Shown: positions 23,537-31,885 of the stretch, piece after piece
Layout: the number at the start of each line of letters is the position of its first letter
How positions within the stretch are numbered: position 1 is the stretch's first letter
NCBI RefSeq assembly: GCF_042662125.1
Contig: NZ_JBHSXL010000006.1
Span: forward strand, 341,145-405,144
Reading direction: 5' to 3'
Length of the DNA: 64,000 nucleotides
Source: Halopenitus salinus
GTDB lineage: Archaea; Halobacteriota; Halobacteria; Halobacteriales; Haloferacaceae
Position numbers and translations under genes: made by a program
Notes under the pieces: model-generated
The model's database searches: none
What the model was told of the DNA's origin: nothing
Seen by the model: the letters and a program-made list of their open reading frames with translations, nothing else

Positions 23537-25507
23537 ATGAGCAGCCCCGAGCGGGAGGGCGACGATCCCTTCGAGGACCAGCGGGAGGCCGTCGAGAATC
23601 CGATGAAACGGCTGTTCCGCGAGTACGGCTGGACCTATCGACGGGACGTGGGCGTCGGGATCCTCGCGAGCGTGTTCGCGCGGCTTCTCGACCTCCTCCC
23701 GCCGTTGATGCTCGGGATCGCCGTCGACGCCATCTTCGTCACGCCCGCCCAGCGCGAGGCGGGCGAGGTCCCCGCCTTCAGCGAGCAGGTCCCGCTCGTC
23801 GTGTTGCCGGACGCGTGGCTGCCGGCCGACCAGCTCTCCCAGTTCTGGTTCACGGTCGGGGTGGTGGCCGGCGCGTTCCTCCTCGGCGCCGGGTTCCACT
23901 GGGTGCGCAACTGGGGGTTCAACTCCTTCGCCCAGCACATCCAACACGACGTCCGGACCGACACCTACGACCGGATGCAGCGGCTGAACATGACCTTCTT
24001 CGCGGACAAACAGACCGGCGAGATGATGTCGGTGCTCTCGAACGACGTCAACCGCCTCGAGCGGTTCCTCAACGACGGGATGAACTCGCTGTTCCGGCTC
24101 GCGGTGATGGTGGTCGGGATCGGCGGCGTCCTCGTCTGGATCAACCCGCAGCTCGCGGCCGTCGCCCTGCTTCCGGTGCCGATCATCGCCGTGTTCACCT
24201 ACCTCTTCGTCGAGACGATCCAGCCGAAGTACGCGGACGTCCGATCGACGGTCGGAACCCTGAACTCCCGGATCGAGAACAACCTCGGCGGCATCGGCGT
24301 GATCAAGTCCGCGACCACGGAGGACTACGAGTCCGACCGCGTCGACGACGTCTCGCTCGACTACTTCGAGGCCAACTGGGACGCCATCGAGACCCGGATC
24401 AAGTTCTTCCCCGGGCTCCGGGTGATCGCCGGGGTCGGGTTCGTGATCACGTTCATCGTCGGAGGGCTGTGGGTGTTCCAGGGTCCGCCGGGGCCCTTCT
24501 CCGGCGAGCTCTCCCCGGGGATGTTCGTCGTGTTCATCCTCTACACCCAGCGGTTCATCTGGCCCATGGCGCAGTTCGGCCAGATCATCAATATGTACCA
24601 GCGCGCTCGGGCCTCGGCGGCCCGCGTCTTCGGGCTGATGGACGAGCCGGCGCGCCTCGAGGAGGACCCGGACGCGCCGGATCTGGTCGTCGACGAGGGA
24701 CGCGTCGAGTACGACGACGTGACCTTCGGCTACGGCGAGGAGCCGACCGTCTCCGGGATCGACTTCACGGCGGAGGGCGGGGAGACGGTCGCGCTCGTCG
24801 GCCCGACCGGCGCCGGCAAGTCGACCCTCCTCAGGCTCCTGCTCCGGATGTACGACGTCGACGACGGCGCGATCCGGATCGACGGCCAGGACGTCCGGGA
24901 CGTCACCCTCCCCTCGCTGCGGCGGTCGATCGGGTACGTCGGCCAGTCGTCGTACCTCTTTTACGGCACCGTTCGCGAGAACATCACCTACGGCACCTTC
25001 GAGGCGAGCGACGAGGCGGTGATCGAGGCGGCGAAGGCCGCCGAGGCCCACGGGTTCATCGAGAACCTGCCGGACGGCTACGACACGATGGTCGGCGAGC
25101 GCGGCGTGAAGCTCTCGGGCGGCCAGCGCCAGCGGCTCACGATCGCCCGCGCCGTTCTGGCCGACCCGGAGATCCTCGTCCTCGACGAGGCCACCTCCGA
25201 CGTGGACACGGAGACGGAGATGCTCATCCAGCGCTCGCTCGACCGGCTGACGACCGACCGCACCACGTTCGCGATCGCCCACCGGCTCTCGACGATCAAG
25301 GACGCCGATACGATCCTCGTCCTGGAGGGCGGCGAGATCGTCGAACGCGGCACCCACGAGGAACTGATCGCGAACGAGGGGCTGTACGCGAACCTCTGGG
25401 GCGTCCAGGCCGGCGAGATCGAGGAGCTTCCCCGGGAGTTCGTCGAACGCGCGGCCGAGCGGACCGCCGCGATCGACGCCGAGCCCGAGCCCGATCTCGA
25501 CGACTGA
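23537..25507 (+). CDS. ABC-type multidrug/lipid exporter (fused TMD-NBD)
   Basis: A 656-aa half-transporter. The first ~340 residues form a six-helix exporter domain with long cytoplasmic loops. The ATPase domain has Walker A GPTGAGKS (422-429), a Q-loop near YVGQSSYLFYGT, signature LSGGQRQR (from about 527), Walker B ILVLDEATSD and H-loop AIAHRLST. This is the MsbA/multidrug layout and works as a dimer; the cargo is unknown. It continues from the DUF192 gene with a 73-base gap. The acidic C-terminal tail is typical of haloarchaea. Confidence 0.93.
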   Translation: MSSPEREGDDPFEDQREAVENPMKRLFREYGWTYRRDVGVGILASVFARLLDLLPPLMLGIAVDAIFVTPAQREAGEVPAFSEQVPLVVLPDAWLPADQLSQFWFTVGVVAGAFLLGAGFHWVRNWGFNSFAQHIQHDVRTDTYDRMQRLNMTFFADKQTGEMMSVLSNDVNRLERFLNDGMNSLFRLAVMVVGIGGVLVWINPQLAAVALLPVPIIAVFTYLFVETIQPKYADVRSTVGTLNSRIENNLGGIGVIKSATTEDYESDRVDDVSLDYFEANWDAIETRIKFFPGLRVIAGVGFVITFIVGGLWVFQGPPGPFSGELSPGMFVVFILYTQRFIWPMAQFGQIINMYQRARASAARVFGLMDEPARLEEDPDAPDLVVDEGRVEYDDVTFGYGEEPTVSGIDFTAEGGETVALVGPTGAGKSTLLRLLLRMYDVDDGAIRIDGQDVRDVTLPSLRRSIGYVGQSSYLFYGTVRENITYGTFEASDEAVIEAAKAAEAHGFIENLPDGYDTMVGERGVKLSGGQRQRLTIARAVLADPEILVLDEATSDVDTETEMLIQRSLDRLTTDRTTFAIAHRLSTIKDADTILVLEGGEIVERGTHEELIANEGLYANLWGVQAGEIEELPREFVERAAERTAAIDAEPEPDLDD

Positions 25508-25642
25508 GAGGCCGAACTCGACGACAGAGAGGTCGAATCCGGCGACGGAGCGACGCCGTCGGTGTGAGGAACGTCTCCCACGGAGACGACCGCCGGCTCG
25601 AATGACCGCCGGCTATACGGTCCACGGCGCCGGAGAGGGCGT

Positions 25643-26440
25643 ATGCACCTCTCGGAGGCCACCTGGACCGACGTTCGCGACGCCGCGATAGACGCGGCGG
25701 TGATCCCGGTCGGCAGCACCGAACAGCACGGCCCCCACGCGCCGCTCGGAACGGACGCCCTCGCCGCGACGGCCGTGGCGAGCGAGGCCGCGGACGTCTA
25801 CGGAACGCCCAACGACGGGAGCGCGGAGGGGAGCCACGGCGAGCTGCTCGTCGCGCCCACGGTCCCGGTCGGGGTCGCGGAGGAACACCGGGCGTTCGAC
25901 GGGACGCTCTGGGTGAGCCCGGACACGTTCCGGGCGTACGTCCGCGAGACCGCGGAGTCGCTCGTCCACCACGGGATCGACCGGATCGTCCTCGCGAACG
26001 GCCACGGGGGAAACGTCGACGCGCTCGCGGAGGTCGCCCGGCGGTTCTCGCGCGATCCGTCCCACGGAGGCTACGCGGTCGCGTTCACCTGGTTCGAGTC
26101 CGTGGGCGAACAGGCGAGCGACATGGGCCACGGCGGGCCGCTCGAGACGGCGCTCCTGCGTGCGACACACCCCGACCTCGTCCGAGAGGATCGGATCGAG
26201 GCGGCCGCCGCCGGCGCGGCCGAGCGGTGGGGCGAGTGGGTCGCCGGCGTGAACCTCGCACACGACTCCGCGGAGTTCGCCGAAAACGGCGTGGTGGGCG
26301 ACCCGCGCGAGGGGGACCGCGAGCGCGGCGAGACGCTCCTCGAACTCGCGAGCGAATCGCTTTCGGAGCTCGCAGCGGCGGTCAGCGATCGCGAGATTGA
26401 GAGGAGAAAGGGGGACGGAAGCGACGGACGAACCGAATGA
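25643..26440 (+). CDS. Creatininase-family amidohydrolase (ArfB-like)
   Basis: A 265-aa metal-dependent amidohydrolase of the creatininase family. It has GSTEQHGPHAPLGTD (about 23-37), AEEHRAFDGTLW, LANGHGGN (about 112-119) and GHGGPLETALL, which carry the Glu/His/Asp metal ligands. In archaea the best-known member is ArfB, which removes formate from a riboflavin/F420 precursor. Haloarchaea have several paralogues, so ArfB function is only a possibility. The C-terminal ~20 residues are charged and weakly conserved. Confidence 0.87.
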   Translation: MHLSEATWTDVRDAAIDAAVIPVGSTEQHGPHAPLGTDALAATAVASEAADVYGTPNDGSAEGSHGELLVAPTVPVGVAEEHRAFDGTLWVSPDTFRAYVRETAESLVHHGIDRIVLANGHGGNVDALAEVARRFSRDPSHGGYAVAFTWFESVGEQASDMGHGGPLETALLRATHPDLVREDRIEAAAAGAAERWGEWVAGVNLAHDSAEFAENGVVGDPREGDRERGETLLELASESLSELAAAVSDREIERRKGDGSDGRTE

Positions 26441-26528
26441 AGGATGCGGACGAGCCGAGTGAAGGGATACGGATAAGCGGGCGGGGCGGCCGGACGTGGA
26501 TGGGGAGGCGAGGGAGCCGAACGTGGAT

Positions 26529-27011
26529 TCACTCGGCTTCCGCTTCGGTCTCGGCATCGGCGTCGGTCTCCGATCCCTCCTCCGTGTCCTCCGCCTCCGC
26601 ACCGTCCCCGGAATCCGCCGCCTCGTGGGCGTCCTGAAGCGTCCCGCGGATCGCCGGAACCGTCCCGGTGAGGTCGCCGACGTCGGCCGCCGCGGACTCG
26701 AGGTCCTCGATCAGCTCCGCGAGGTCGTCGATCGCGGCCTCCAGGTCATCGGCGTCCTCGAAGGCGTCGGCGCGCTCGCCGAGGACGAAGGCCTTCCTCG
26801 CCTGGCGGAGGTGGTCCGCCGCGTCCCCGGCGTCCATCGCGGACTTGAGGCCGTTGAGGACGCCGAGGACGTTTTCGGCCTCCGTCTCCCAGACCGCCTC
26901 CGGATCGGGCAGCTCGTCGCGTGCCGCCTCCAGGTGCGTTTCGACCTCCTCGCGCGTCTCGGCGGCCGCCTCGCCGAACAGGTCGTCGTCGTCGAACGTC
27001 GCTTGACTCAT
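26529..27011 (-). CDS. Haloarchaeal DUF5790-type acidic protein
   Basis: A 160-aa, highly acidic, helix-rich protein beginning MSQATFDDDDLFGEAA, with conserved blocks AENVLGVLNGLKSAMDAGDA and RQARKAFVLGERADAFED. It ends in an Asp/Glu/Ala-rich tail of low complexity. It matches a family limited to haloarchaea (DUF5790, from memory) with no known function. It is convergent with the creatininase gene. A run of A+T just upstream of ATG 27011 (TTTAAAT on the minus strand, about 27035) may be its promoter. Confidence 0.82.
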   Translation of the reverse strand: MSQATFDDDDLFGEAAAETREEVETHLEAARDELPDPEAVWETEAENVLGVLNGLKSAMDAGDAADHLRQARKAFVLGERADAFEDADDLEAAIDDLAELIEDLESAAADVGDLTGTVPAIRGTLQDAHEAADSGDGAEAEDTEEGSETDADAETEAEAE

Positions 27012-27244
27012 ACGTACTACCTCGCTCCGCCGCGATTTAAAAGCGACCCCGAAAGCGAAAGTGAAACACGCACCGGTAGCCCCTCTCCCCGTCCCCTAAC
27101 CGACCTCCCGGATCCAGTTTCGCTCCGATCGAGATCCGATCGACGCGTCGATCCGGAACCGAACACGTCACTCGACGACGCGCCGGACCGACACGAACGG
27201 TCGCTTCGCTCGTCGTGCAACGTCGCGCAGAAAGGACCGAACGA

Positions 27245-27312
27245 ACATGGAGAAACGACCAAACGGACATTGAGAATACGACCAAACGGACATTGAGAAT
27301 ACGACCAAACGG
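27245..27312. repeat. Tandem repeat, three 22-23-nt units
   Basis: Units at 27245-27266, 27267-27289 and 27290-27312. The last two are identical; the first differs at two positions and lacks one base. Each starts ACATTGAGAA (ACATGGAGAA in the first) and ends GACCAAACGG. The stretch 27012-27406 has no gene that I can support: it holds this array, the tRNA-Arg-related hairpin and some promoter-like A+T. Confidence 0.9.
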
Positions 27313-27323
27313 ATAGAAGTAAG

Positions 27324-27375
27324 CGTCCTGACGGAGTTCCACGCGAGCGAAGCGAGCGTGGAGCAAGTCAGGACG
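27324..27375. repeat. tRNA-Arg 3'-fragment within a long hairpin
   Basis: Bases 27324-27336 (CGTCCTGACGGAG) repeat the end of tRNA-Arg found at 27407-27419. Together with 27367-27375 (GTCAGGACG) the first nine bases form a perfect outer stem. An inner stem is TCCACGC (27338-27344)/GCGTGGA (27356-27362). Its 11-nt loop, GAGCGAAGCGA, is the complement of the TCGCTTCGCTC loop seen beside tRNA-Val. Confidence 0.85.
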
Positions 27376-27406
27376 TGAACGTAGTGAGTGCAACGAACGA
27401 AGTGAA

Positions 27407-27479
27407 CGTCCTGACGGAGATTTGAACTCCGGTCCCTGGCTCCGCAAGCCAAGAGGATAGTCCACTACCCTATCAGGAC
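27407..27479 (-). tRNA. tRNA-Arg (GCG)
   Basis: Minus-strand cloverleaf. The acceptor GTCCTGA pairs with TCAGGAC, followed by discriminator G. The anticodon arm is TTGGC-TTGCGGA-GCCAG with anticodon GCG. The T arm is CGGAG-TTCAAAT-CTCCG. No CCA is encoded. TTAAGTACC (minus strand, about 27500-27508) lies about 25 bases upstream as a likely promoter. A 13-nt copy of its 3' end lies 70 bases beyond the gene. Confidence 0.96.
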
Positions 27480-27695
27480 TCATCTACCAGTAACCGCGAG
27501 GTACTTAAGATGGTTACGGTCCGTCGTCGTGTGTGGGTTCGGGGCTCACGATCGATGGAGAGAGGCTCGTCGAGCGGCGGAGAGACGCTCACGGTCGGTG
27601 GAGAAGGGTTCGTCAAAGAGCGGCGATCCGTTCGTCGATCGACGCGGGGCCGGTCCGTTTCGCCCCGATCCGGCGGATCGATCCGAAGCCACGCC

Positions 27696-27702
27696 GTTTA
27701 TC
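27696..27702 (+). promoter_or_regulatory. TATA box of the UvrD-type helicase gene
   Basis: GTTTATC lies 25 bases upstream of ATG 27728, matching leaderless haloarchaeal promoters. It supports this start over the longer in-frame one at 27533, whose extra 65 residues are Arg-rich. The rest of 27480-27727 shows nothing else. Confidence 0.5.
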
Positions 27703-27727
27703 CGAGCGCACCCCGTGTAGGGGTACA

Positions 27728-29578
27728 ATGACCGATGCCGACCCGACCGTGACCCGCCTGTTCGGCGGTCCCGGAAGCGGGAAGACGACGGCGCTGCTCG
27801 ACCGCGTCGACGAGCTGCTCGAGGAGGACGACGTCGACGTGCGTGACGTCCTCGTCGTCTCCTACACCCGTGCCGCCGCCGCCGAGGTCCGCGAACGGCT
27901 CGCCGAGCGCCGCGACCTCTCGCCGCGATCCCTGCAGGGTAACGTCTGTACCATGCACGCGAAGGCCTACGAGCTGCTCAACCTCTCGCGTGGCGACGTC
28001 GTCGGCGACGACGACAAATCCGAGTTCTGCGAGGAGTTCGGGATCGAGTTCGAGGACGAATACGGGGGGGCCAGCCGCCGCACCGCGCGGTCGACGACGA
28101 TCGGAAACAAGATCATCGCCACCTCACAGTGGCTGCAACGGACCAAACGCGACGTCGCCGACTGGTACGACGTCCCCTTCCAGTGGAACGTCGAGGAGGT
28201 CCGGCTCCCCCCGGAGGTCGACCCCAACGCCCAGGAGGGCAACAAGTACACCCCGACCTGGCCGGCCGACGACGACCGGATCGACGTCCCCGAGGCGATC
28301 CGCGCCTGGCGCGCCTACAAGGGCGACAACGAGCTCGTGGGCTTCGCGGACATGCTCGAGCGCGTCGCCCAGCGCTCGCTCGTCCCGAACGTCGACTACC
28401 TGGTGATCGACGAGTTCCAGGACATCACCACGCTCCAGTACGACGTCTTCACCGAATGGCGACCGCACATGAAGAAGGCGCTCATCGCGGGCGACGACGA
28501 CCAGGTCGTCTACGCGTGGCAGGGCGCCGATCCCGACCTCCTGCTCGACACCGACGTCGACGAGGACGTCGTCCTCCCGAACTCCTACCGGCTCCCCTCC
28601 CGGATCCTCAACGTCGTCAACGCCGAGATCCGCCACATCGACAAACGCCAGGAGAAGGACCTCAGGCCCCGAAAGGAGGGCGGCATCGTCGAGGGGATCG
28701 AGAGCCCGTCCATGCTCGATCTCGTCCGGAACGTCCGATACACGATCGATGACGACGACGGGGACGTGATGTGTCTCTTCCGGGCGCGCTATCAGATGTT
28801 CGACTTCATCGACGAGTTCCTCGATCACGGGATTCCCTTCCAGCTGCTCACGGACGGACGGATGTGGACGGACCGGCTCACCGACTACGTCCGCGCCGTC
28901 GAGAAGTACAACGACGACGAGCCCGTGACCGGACTGGAGGCCCGACGGCTCGCGGACATGCTTCAGGACTCGACGTTCGGCACGAACGAGCGTGACGACT
29001 TCTACGACTACCTCGACGACCGCGAGGAGTCGGCCGAGGTGGAGGACATCACGGCGATCGACATCGAACCGGAGACGATCACGGAGTACGCCCCGTTCAT
29101 GCCCGACCGGGCGAGCGCGGGCGACATGGTTCGGAAGGTGACGAGCTTCCAGCGCAACTCCATCGGGGCGTACTTCGACGGCGACTACCAGGACGTCGAG
29201 CCGGGCCGCGTCCGCGTCGGGACGATCCACTCCGCGAAGGGCCGCGAAGCGGACCACGTCTTCGTCTCGACGGACCTCACGGAGAAGGTGGTCGAACAGC
29301 TCGCCGCCTCCGTCGAGGACCCGACCGACGTCGACGGCGTCGAGGAGTTCACGAAGACCACGAGCCCGGTTCCGGTCCTCGCCGACAACGAGCGACGCGT
29401 CTTCTACGTCGGAATGTCCCGTGCACGCGAGCGGCTGGTCCTCCTCGAGAACCTGATAAGCGGTGCCCCGACGCTGCCCGTGAGCGTGCTGCTCTACAAC
29501 GAGCTGCGCGAGGAGCCGATCGAGGAACTGCTCGAGGACGTCCAGGCGGAACTCGCCGCGCCCGAACCCGAACCGTGA
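27728..29578 (+). CDS. UvrD/Rep-family superfamily 1 helicase
   Basis: A 616-aa SF1A helicase. Motif I is GGPGSGKT (13-20) and motif Ia includes VVSYTRAAAAEVRERL. Motif II is VIDEFQD, motif III is GDDDQVVYAWQGAD, motif IV is NSYRLPSRI, motif V is VGTIHSAKGREADHVF and motif VI is YVGMSRARERL. The core is complete but short. No nuclease domain is visible. It probably translocates 3' to 5' in DNA repair or replication restart. The stop overlaps the following M24-type gene by 4 bases (GTGA), so both are co-translated. Confidence 0.93.
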   Translation: MTDADPTVTRLFGGPGSGKTTALLDRVDELLEEDDVDVRDVLVVSYTRAAAAEVRERLAERRDLSPRSLQGNVCTMHAKAYELLNLSRGDVVGDDDKSEFCEEFGIEFEDEYGGASRRTARSTTIGNKIIATSQWLQRTKRDVADWYDVPFQWNVEEVRLPPEVDPNAQEGNKYTPTWPADDDRIDVPEAIRAWRAYKGDNELVGFADMLERVAQRSLVPNVDYLVIDEFQDITTLQYDVFTEWRPHMKKALIAGDDDQVVYAWQGADPDLLLDTDVDEDVVLPNSYRLPSRILNVVNAEIRHIDKRQEKDLRPRKEGGIVEGIESPSMLDLVRNVRYTIDDDDGDVMCLFRARYQMFDFIDEFLDHGIPFQLLTDGRMWTDRLTDYVRAVEKYNDDEPVTGLEARRLADMLQDSTFGTNERDDFYDYLDDREESAEVEDITAIDIEPETITEYAPFMPDRASAGDMVRKVTSFQRNSIGAYFDGDYQDVEPGRVRVGTIHSAKGREADHVFVSTDLTEKVVEQLAASVEDPTDVDGVEEFTKTTSPVPVLADNERRVFYVGMSRARERLVLLENLISGAPTLPVSVLLYNELREEPIEELLEDVQAELAAPEPEP

Positions 29579-30780
29579 CCGGCTCGGAGGTCGCGTCCGG
29601 CTCGGCCCCCGTCGAGACGGGTCTCACCGCGATCGCCGAGCGGCTCGCGGACGGCGACGCAGACGCGCTCGTCGTGGTCGGCGACCGGTTCGATTCGGAC
29701 CTCCGGTACCTCTCCCGGGCCGGCACGTTCGACGGACGGGCCGCGATCGCGGTGAGCGAGGACGACGCAGTCCTGTGTCCGCCCGCAGTCGAACGCTTCG
29801 ACTCGTCCGTTTCGCCAGTCGAGTCGAGGTTCCGTCGAGGGCGGGCGACGAACCCGATCGACCGCTCCGTCCGACCGGTCGACACGGACGACGGCGCGCC
29901 GGTCGGCGAGCGAGCCGCCGCGGCGGTCACCGAACTGGTCGGTTCGGGCGCCGACGTCGTCGTTCCCCGAACGCTTCCGCACGACGCCGCGGTCTACCTG
30001 AAGCAGGCCGGCCACTCGATCGCCTCGACGACGGCGGTTCGGGAGGCGCGCACGACCAAATCCGACGCGGAGATCGACCGCCTCCGAACCGTCCAAACCG
30101 CGGCCACGGCCGCGATGGGCGACGTGGCGGCGATCGTCGCAGAGAGCACGGTCGCTTCGGACGCGTCCGGGAGCCTGTGCTGGCGGGAGGAGCCGCTATC
30201 GGCGGAGCGGCTCCGTCGCGAGGCGGATGCGGCGCTGGCTCGCGCCGGGGTCGATCCCGCCGGAAACACGATGGTCGAGGGGTCGCAAGCCGACCGGAAC
30301 GTGCTGCGAGCCGGCGACCCCATCGTCGTCTCGATCGCGCCGCGTGGCCCTGTGGGCTATCACGGCGCGTTGACCCGGACGTTCGTCGTCGACGGCGACG
30401 GCGGGTGGGAACGTCGCGCGCACGTCGCGGGCGAGACGGCCGGAGAGATGGCGGTCGACGCGGCCGATCCCGGCGTCAGGGTCGCGGTCGTGAGCGAGGA
30501 GATATCGGCGGAGGTCGGCGCGTACGGGTTCGATCCGGCCCCCGGCGAGTCCGGTTCCGGAGCCGTCGCCGTGGTTCACGGGGTCGGGTTGGACCGCCGC
30601 GAGCCGCCGTCGGTCGACGGCGAGACGGAGTTGCGTGCCGGAACGGTGCTCGCGGTCGAGGCCGGCGTTCGCGACCGGGAGAACGGCTCGATCCGACTGC
30701 GAGACCTCATGGTCGTGCGCGAGTCGGGCGGCGAGCGCATCGGCGAGTGTCCGAGCGCGCTCGCGCCGGAACGGTATTGA
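29575..30780 (+). CDS. M24-family (Xaa-Pro peptidase-like) protein, probably inactive
   Basis: A 401-aa protein with the N-terminal domain and pita-bread C-terminal domain of M24 aminopeptidases. The sequence DPIVVSIAPRG and GYHGALTRTF aligns with the family pattern in which the two underlined metal sites are Asp; here they read Ser253 and Ala265. His335 (VVHGVGL) and Glu362 (LAVEAGV) remain, but the last ligand Glu is Arg376 (SIRLRDL). Three of five metal ligands therefore look lost, so peptidase activity is unlikely. The alignment is by eye. Start GTG 29575 overlaps the helicase stop. Confidence 0.85.
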   Translation: MTGSEVASGSAPVETGLTAIAERLADGDADALVVVGDRFDSDLRYLSRAGTFDGRAAIAVSEDDAVLCPPAVERFDSSVSPVESRFRRGRATNPIDRSVRPVDTDDGAPVGERAAAAVTELVGSGADVVVPRTLPHDAAVYLKQAGHSIASTTAVREARTTKSDAEIDRLRTVQTAATAAMGDVAAIVAESTVASDASGSLCWREEPLSAERLRREADAALARAGVDPAGNTMVEGSQADRNVLRAGDPIVVSIAPRGPVGYHGALTRTFVVDGDGGWERRAHVAGETAGEMAVDAADPGVRVAVVSEEISAEVGAYGFDPAPGESGSGAVAVVHGVGLDRREPPSVDGETELRAGTVLAVEAGVRDRENGSIRLRDLMVVRESGGERIGECPSALAPERY

Positions 30781-30809
30781 GGCAGACGGGGTCGGTTCTG
30801 AGGCGGACG

Positions 30810-31883
30810 TCACCGACTTGTGGGCCCGATCGCCCCGTCGGGCCGTTCCGTGGGCGGATCGCCTCGACGGATCGCTCGAGAGAGACCGAGTTCGGCGAGG
30901 ACGCCGCCACGTTCCGCAGTCCGTCGAACCCGGTCCAAGACGGAGCGAAGCTCCGGCGTGTCGCCGTCGTCCTCGGCGAGCCGGCGGTCGAATTCCTCGA
31001 TCGACTCGCACGTCCGGCTCTGAGCGTCGAGCGCGCGCCGCGCGGCGTCGACGCCCTCGTCCTCGACGACGACGCTCACGCCGTCGGAGACGACCGACCG
31101 GGCCTCCTCGGCGAGCTCGCGGATCTCAGCGATCCGTGATTCGGTCGGCGGATCGTCCATCCGCGCCGCGACGGCGTCGATGCCCGTGGCGGCCTCGCGG
31201 ACGCGTCCGAGCTCGCGCATCGCCGTCCACGACTCGAACAGATCCGGGCGCGTCGTCCCGAGCGCGTCGAGTTCCTCGAGGTCGGCGAGCCCGCGGGCCA
31301 CCGACCGGTCGATCATCGCCGACAGCCGATCGGCCTGCTCGTCGCGAGCGGTGACGGCCGTCCGATCCTCGGCGTCCGAAAGCGACTCGATCGCCGCCCG
31401 CTGCATCGAGTCGACGACGAACCCGAGCTGTCGGAGCGACTGGCGCACAGAGACCTCCTCGGAGTCGAGCAGCATCCGAACGGTCGTGCCCGCGTCCGAC
31501 TCCTCCGTCACGGACGTCCCAATCCGGCTCCGCTCGATCCGCTCGAGGGCGCGCCGCCGGTCGGGGTCGAGCGGCTCCTCGTGTTCCAGTGTCACCGCCG
31601 TGGCCCCGGCCGCGTAGGCCGCCCGAAGCGTGCGCTCGAGGGACGTCGGATCGACGGCCGACGCCGGAACGGAGGCCCGCAACGGGTCGTCGTCCTCGCA
31701 TCGATCGCGGGTCCCGGTCCGATCGTCGCTCCCGTCTCTCGCCTGGATGGTGAGCACGCCGTCGACGTGGTCGTGGAGCGTCACCGTGTCGCCCGCGTCG
31801 ATGCCCTCCGCGTCGGCCCACTCCTTCGGCAGGGAGACGGTGTAGGTTCCGTTCCCGACCGTCTGCACCTTGCGCGTCTCCAT
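30810..31883 (-). CDS. AbrB-PhoU fusion, phosphate signalling regulator
   Basis: A 357-aa protein. An N-terminal SpoVT/AbrB-type DNA-binding domain (about 1-45: METRKVQTVGNGTYTVSLPKEWA) is joined to a long helical PhoU-like region (about 120-330). The combination is common next to archaeal pst operons and suggests a transcription regulator that senses the transporter state. It starts two bases past the phoU stop and is the last gene of the pst operon. A much longer upstream frame exists, but it lies inside phoU and is not credible. Confidence 0.88.
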   Translation of the reverse strand: METRKVQTVGNGTYTVSLPKEWADAEGIDAGDTVTLHDHVDGVLTIQARDGSDDRTGTRDRCEDDDPLRASVPASAVDPTSLERTLRAAYAAGATAVTLEHEEPLDPDRRRALERIERSRIGTSVTEESDAGTTVRMLLDSEEVSVRQSLRQLGFVVDSMQRAAIESLSDAEDRTAVTARDEQADRLSAMIDRSVARGLADLEELDALGTTRPDLFESWTAMRELGRVREAATGIDAVAARMDDPPTESRIAEIRELAEEARSVVSDGVSVVVEDEGVDAARRALDAQSRTCESIEEFDRRLAEDDGDTPELRSVLDRVRRTAERGGVLAELGLSRAIRRGDPPTERPDGAIGPTSR

Positions 31884-31885
31884 CG

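Noticed and set aside
23327..25357. 676-aa open frame on the minus strand through the ABC transporter
   Set aside because: It is a GC-driven shadow of the transporter gene, with Arg/Asp/His-rich sequence and no domain; the plus-strand frame has all ABC motifs.
27245..27312. Possible short CRISPR-like array
   Set aside because: There are only three abutting units, no spacers and no cas genes.
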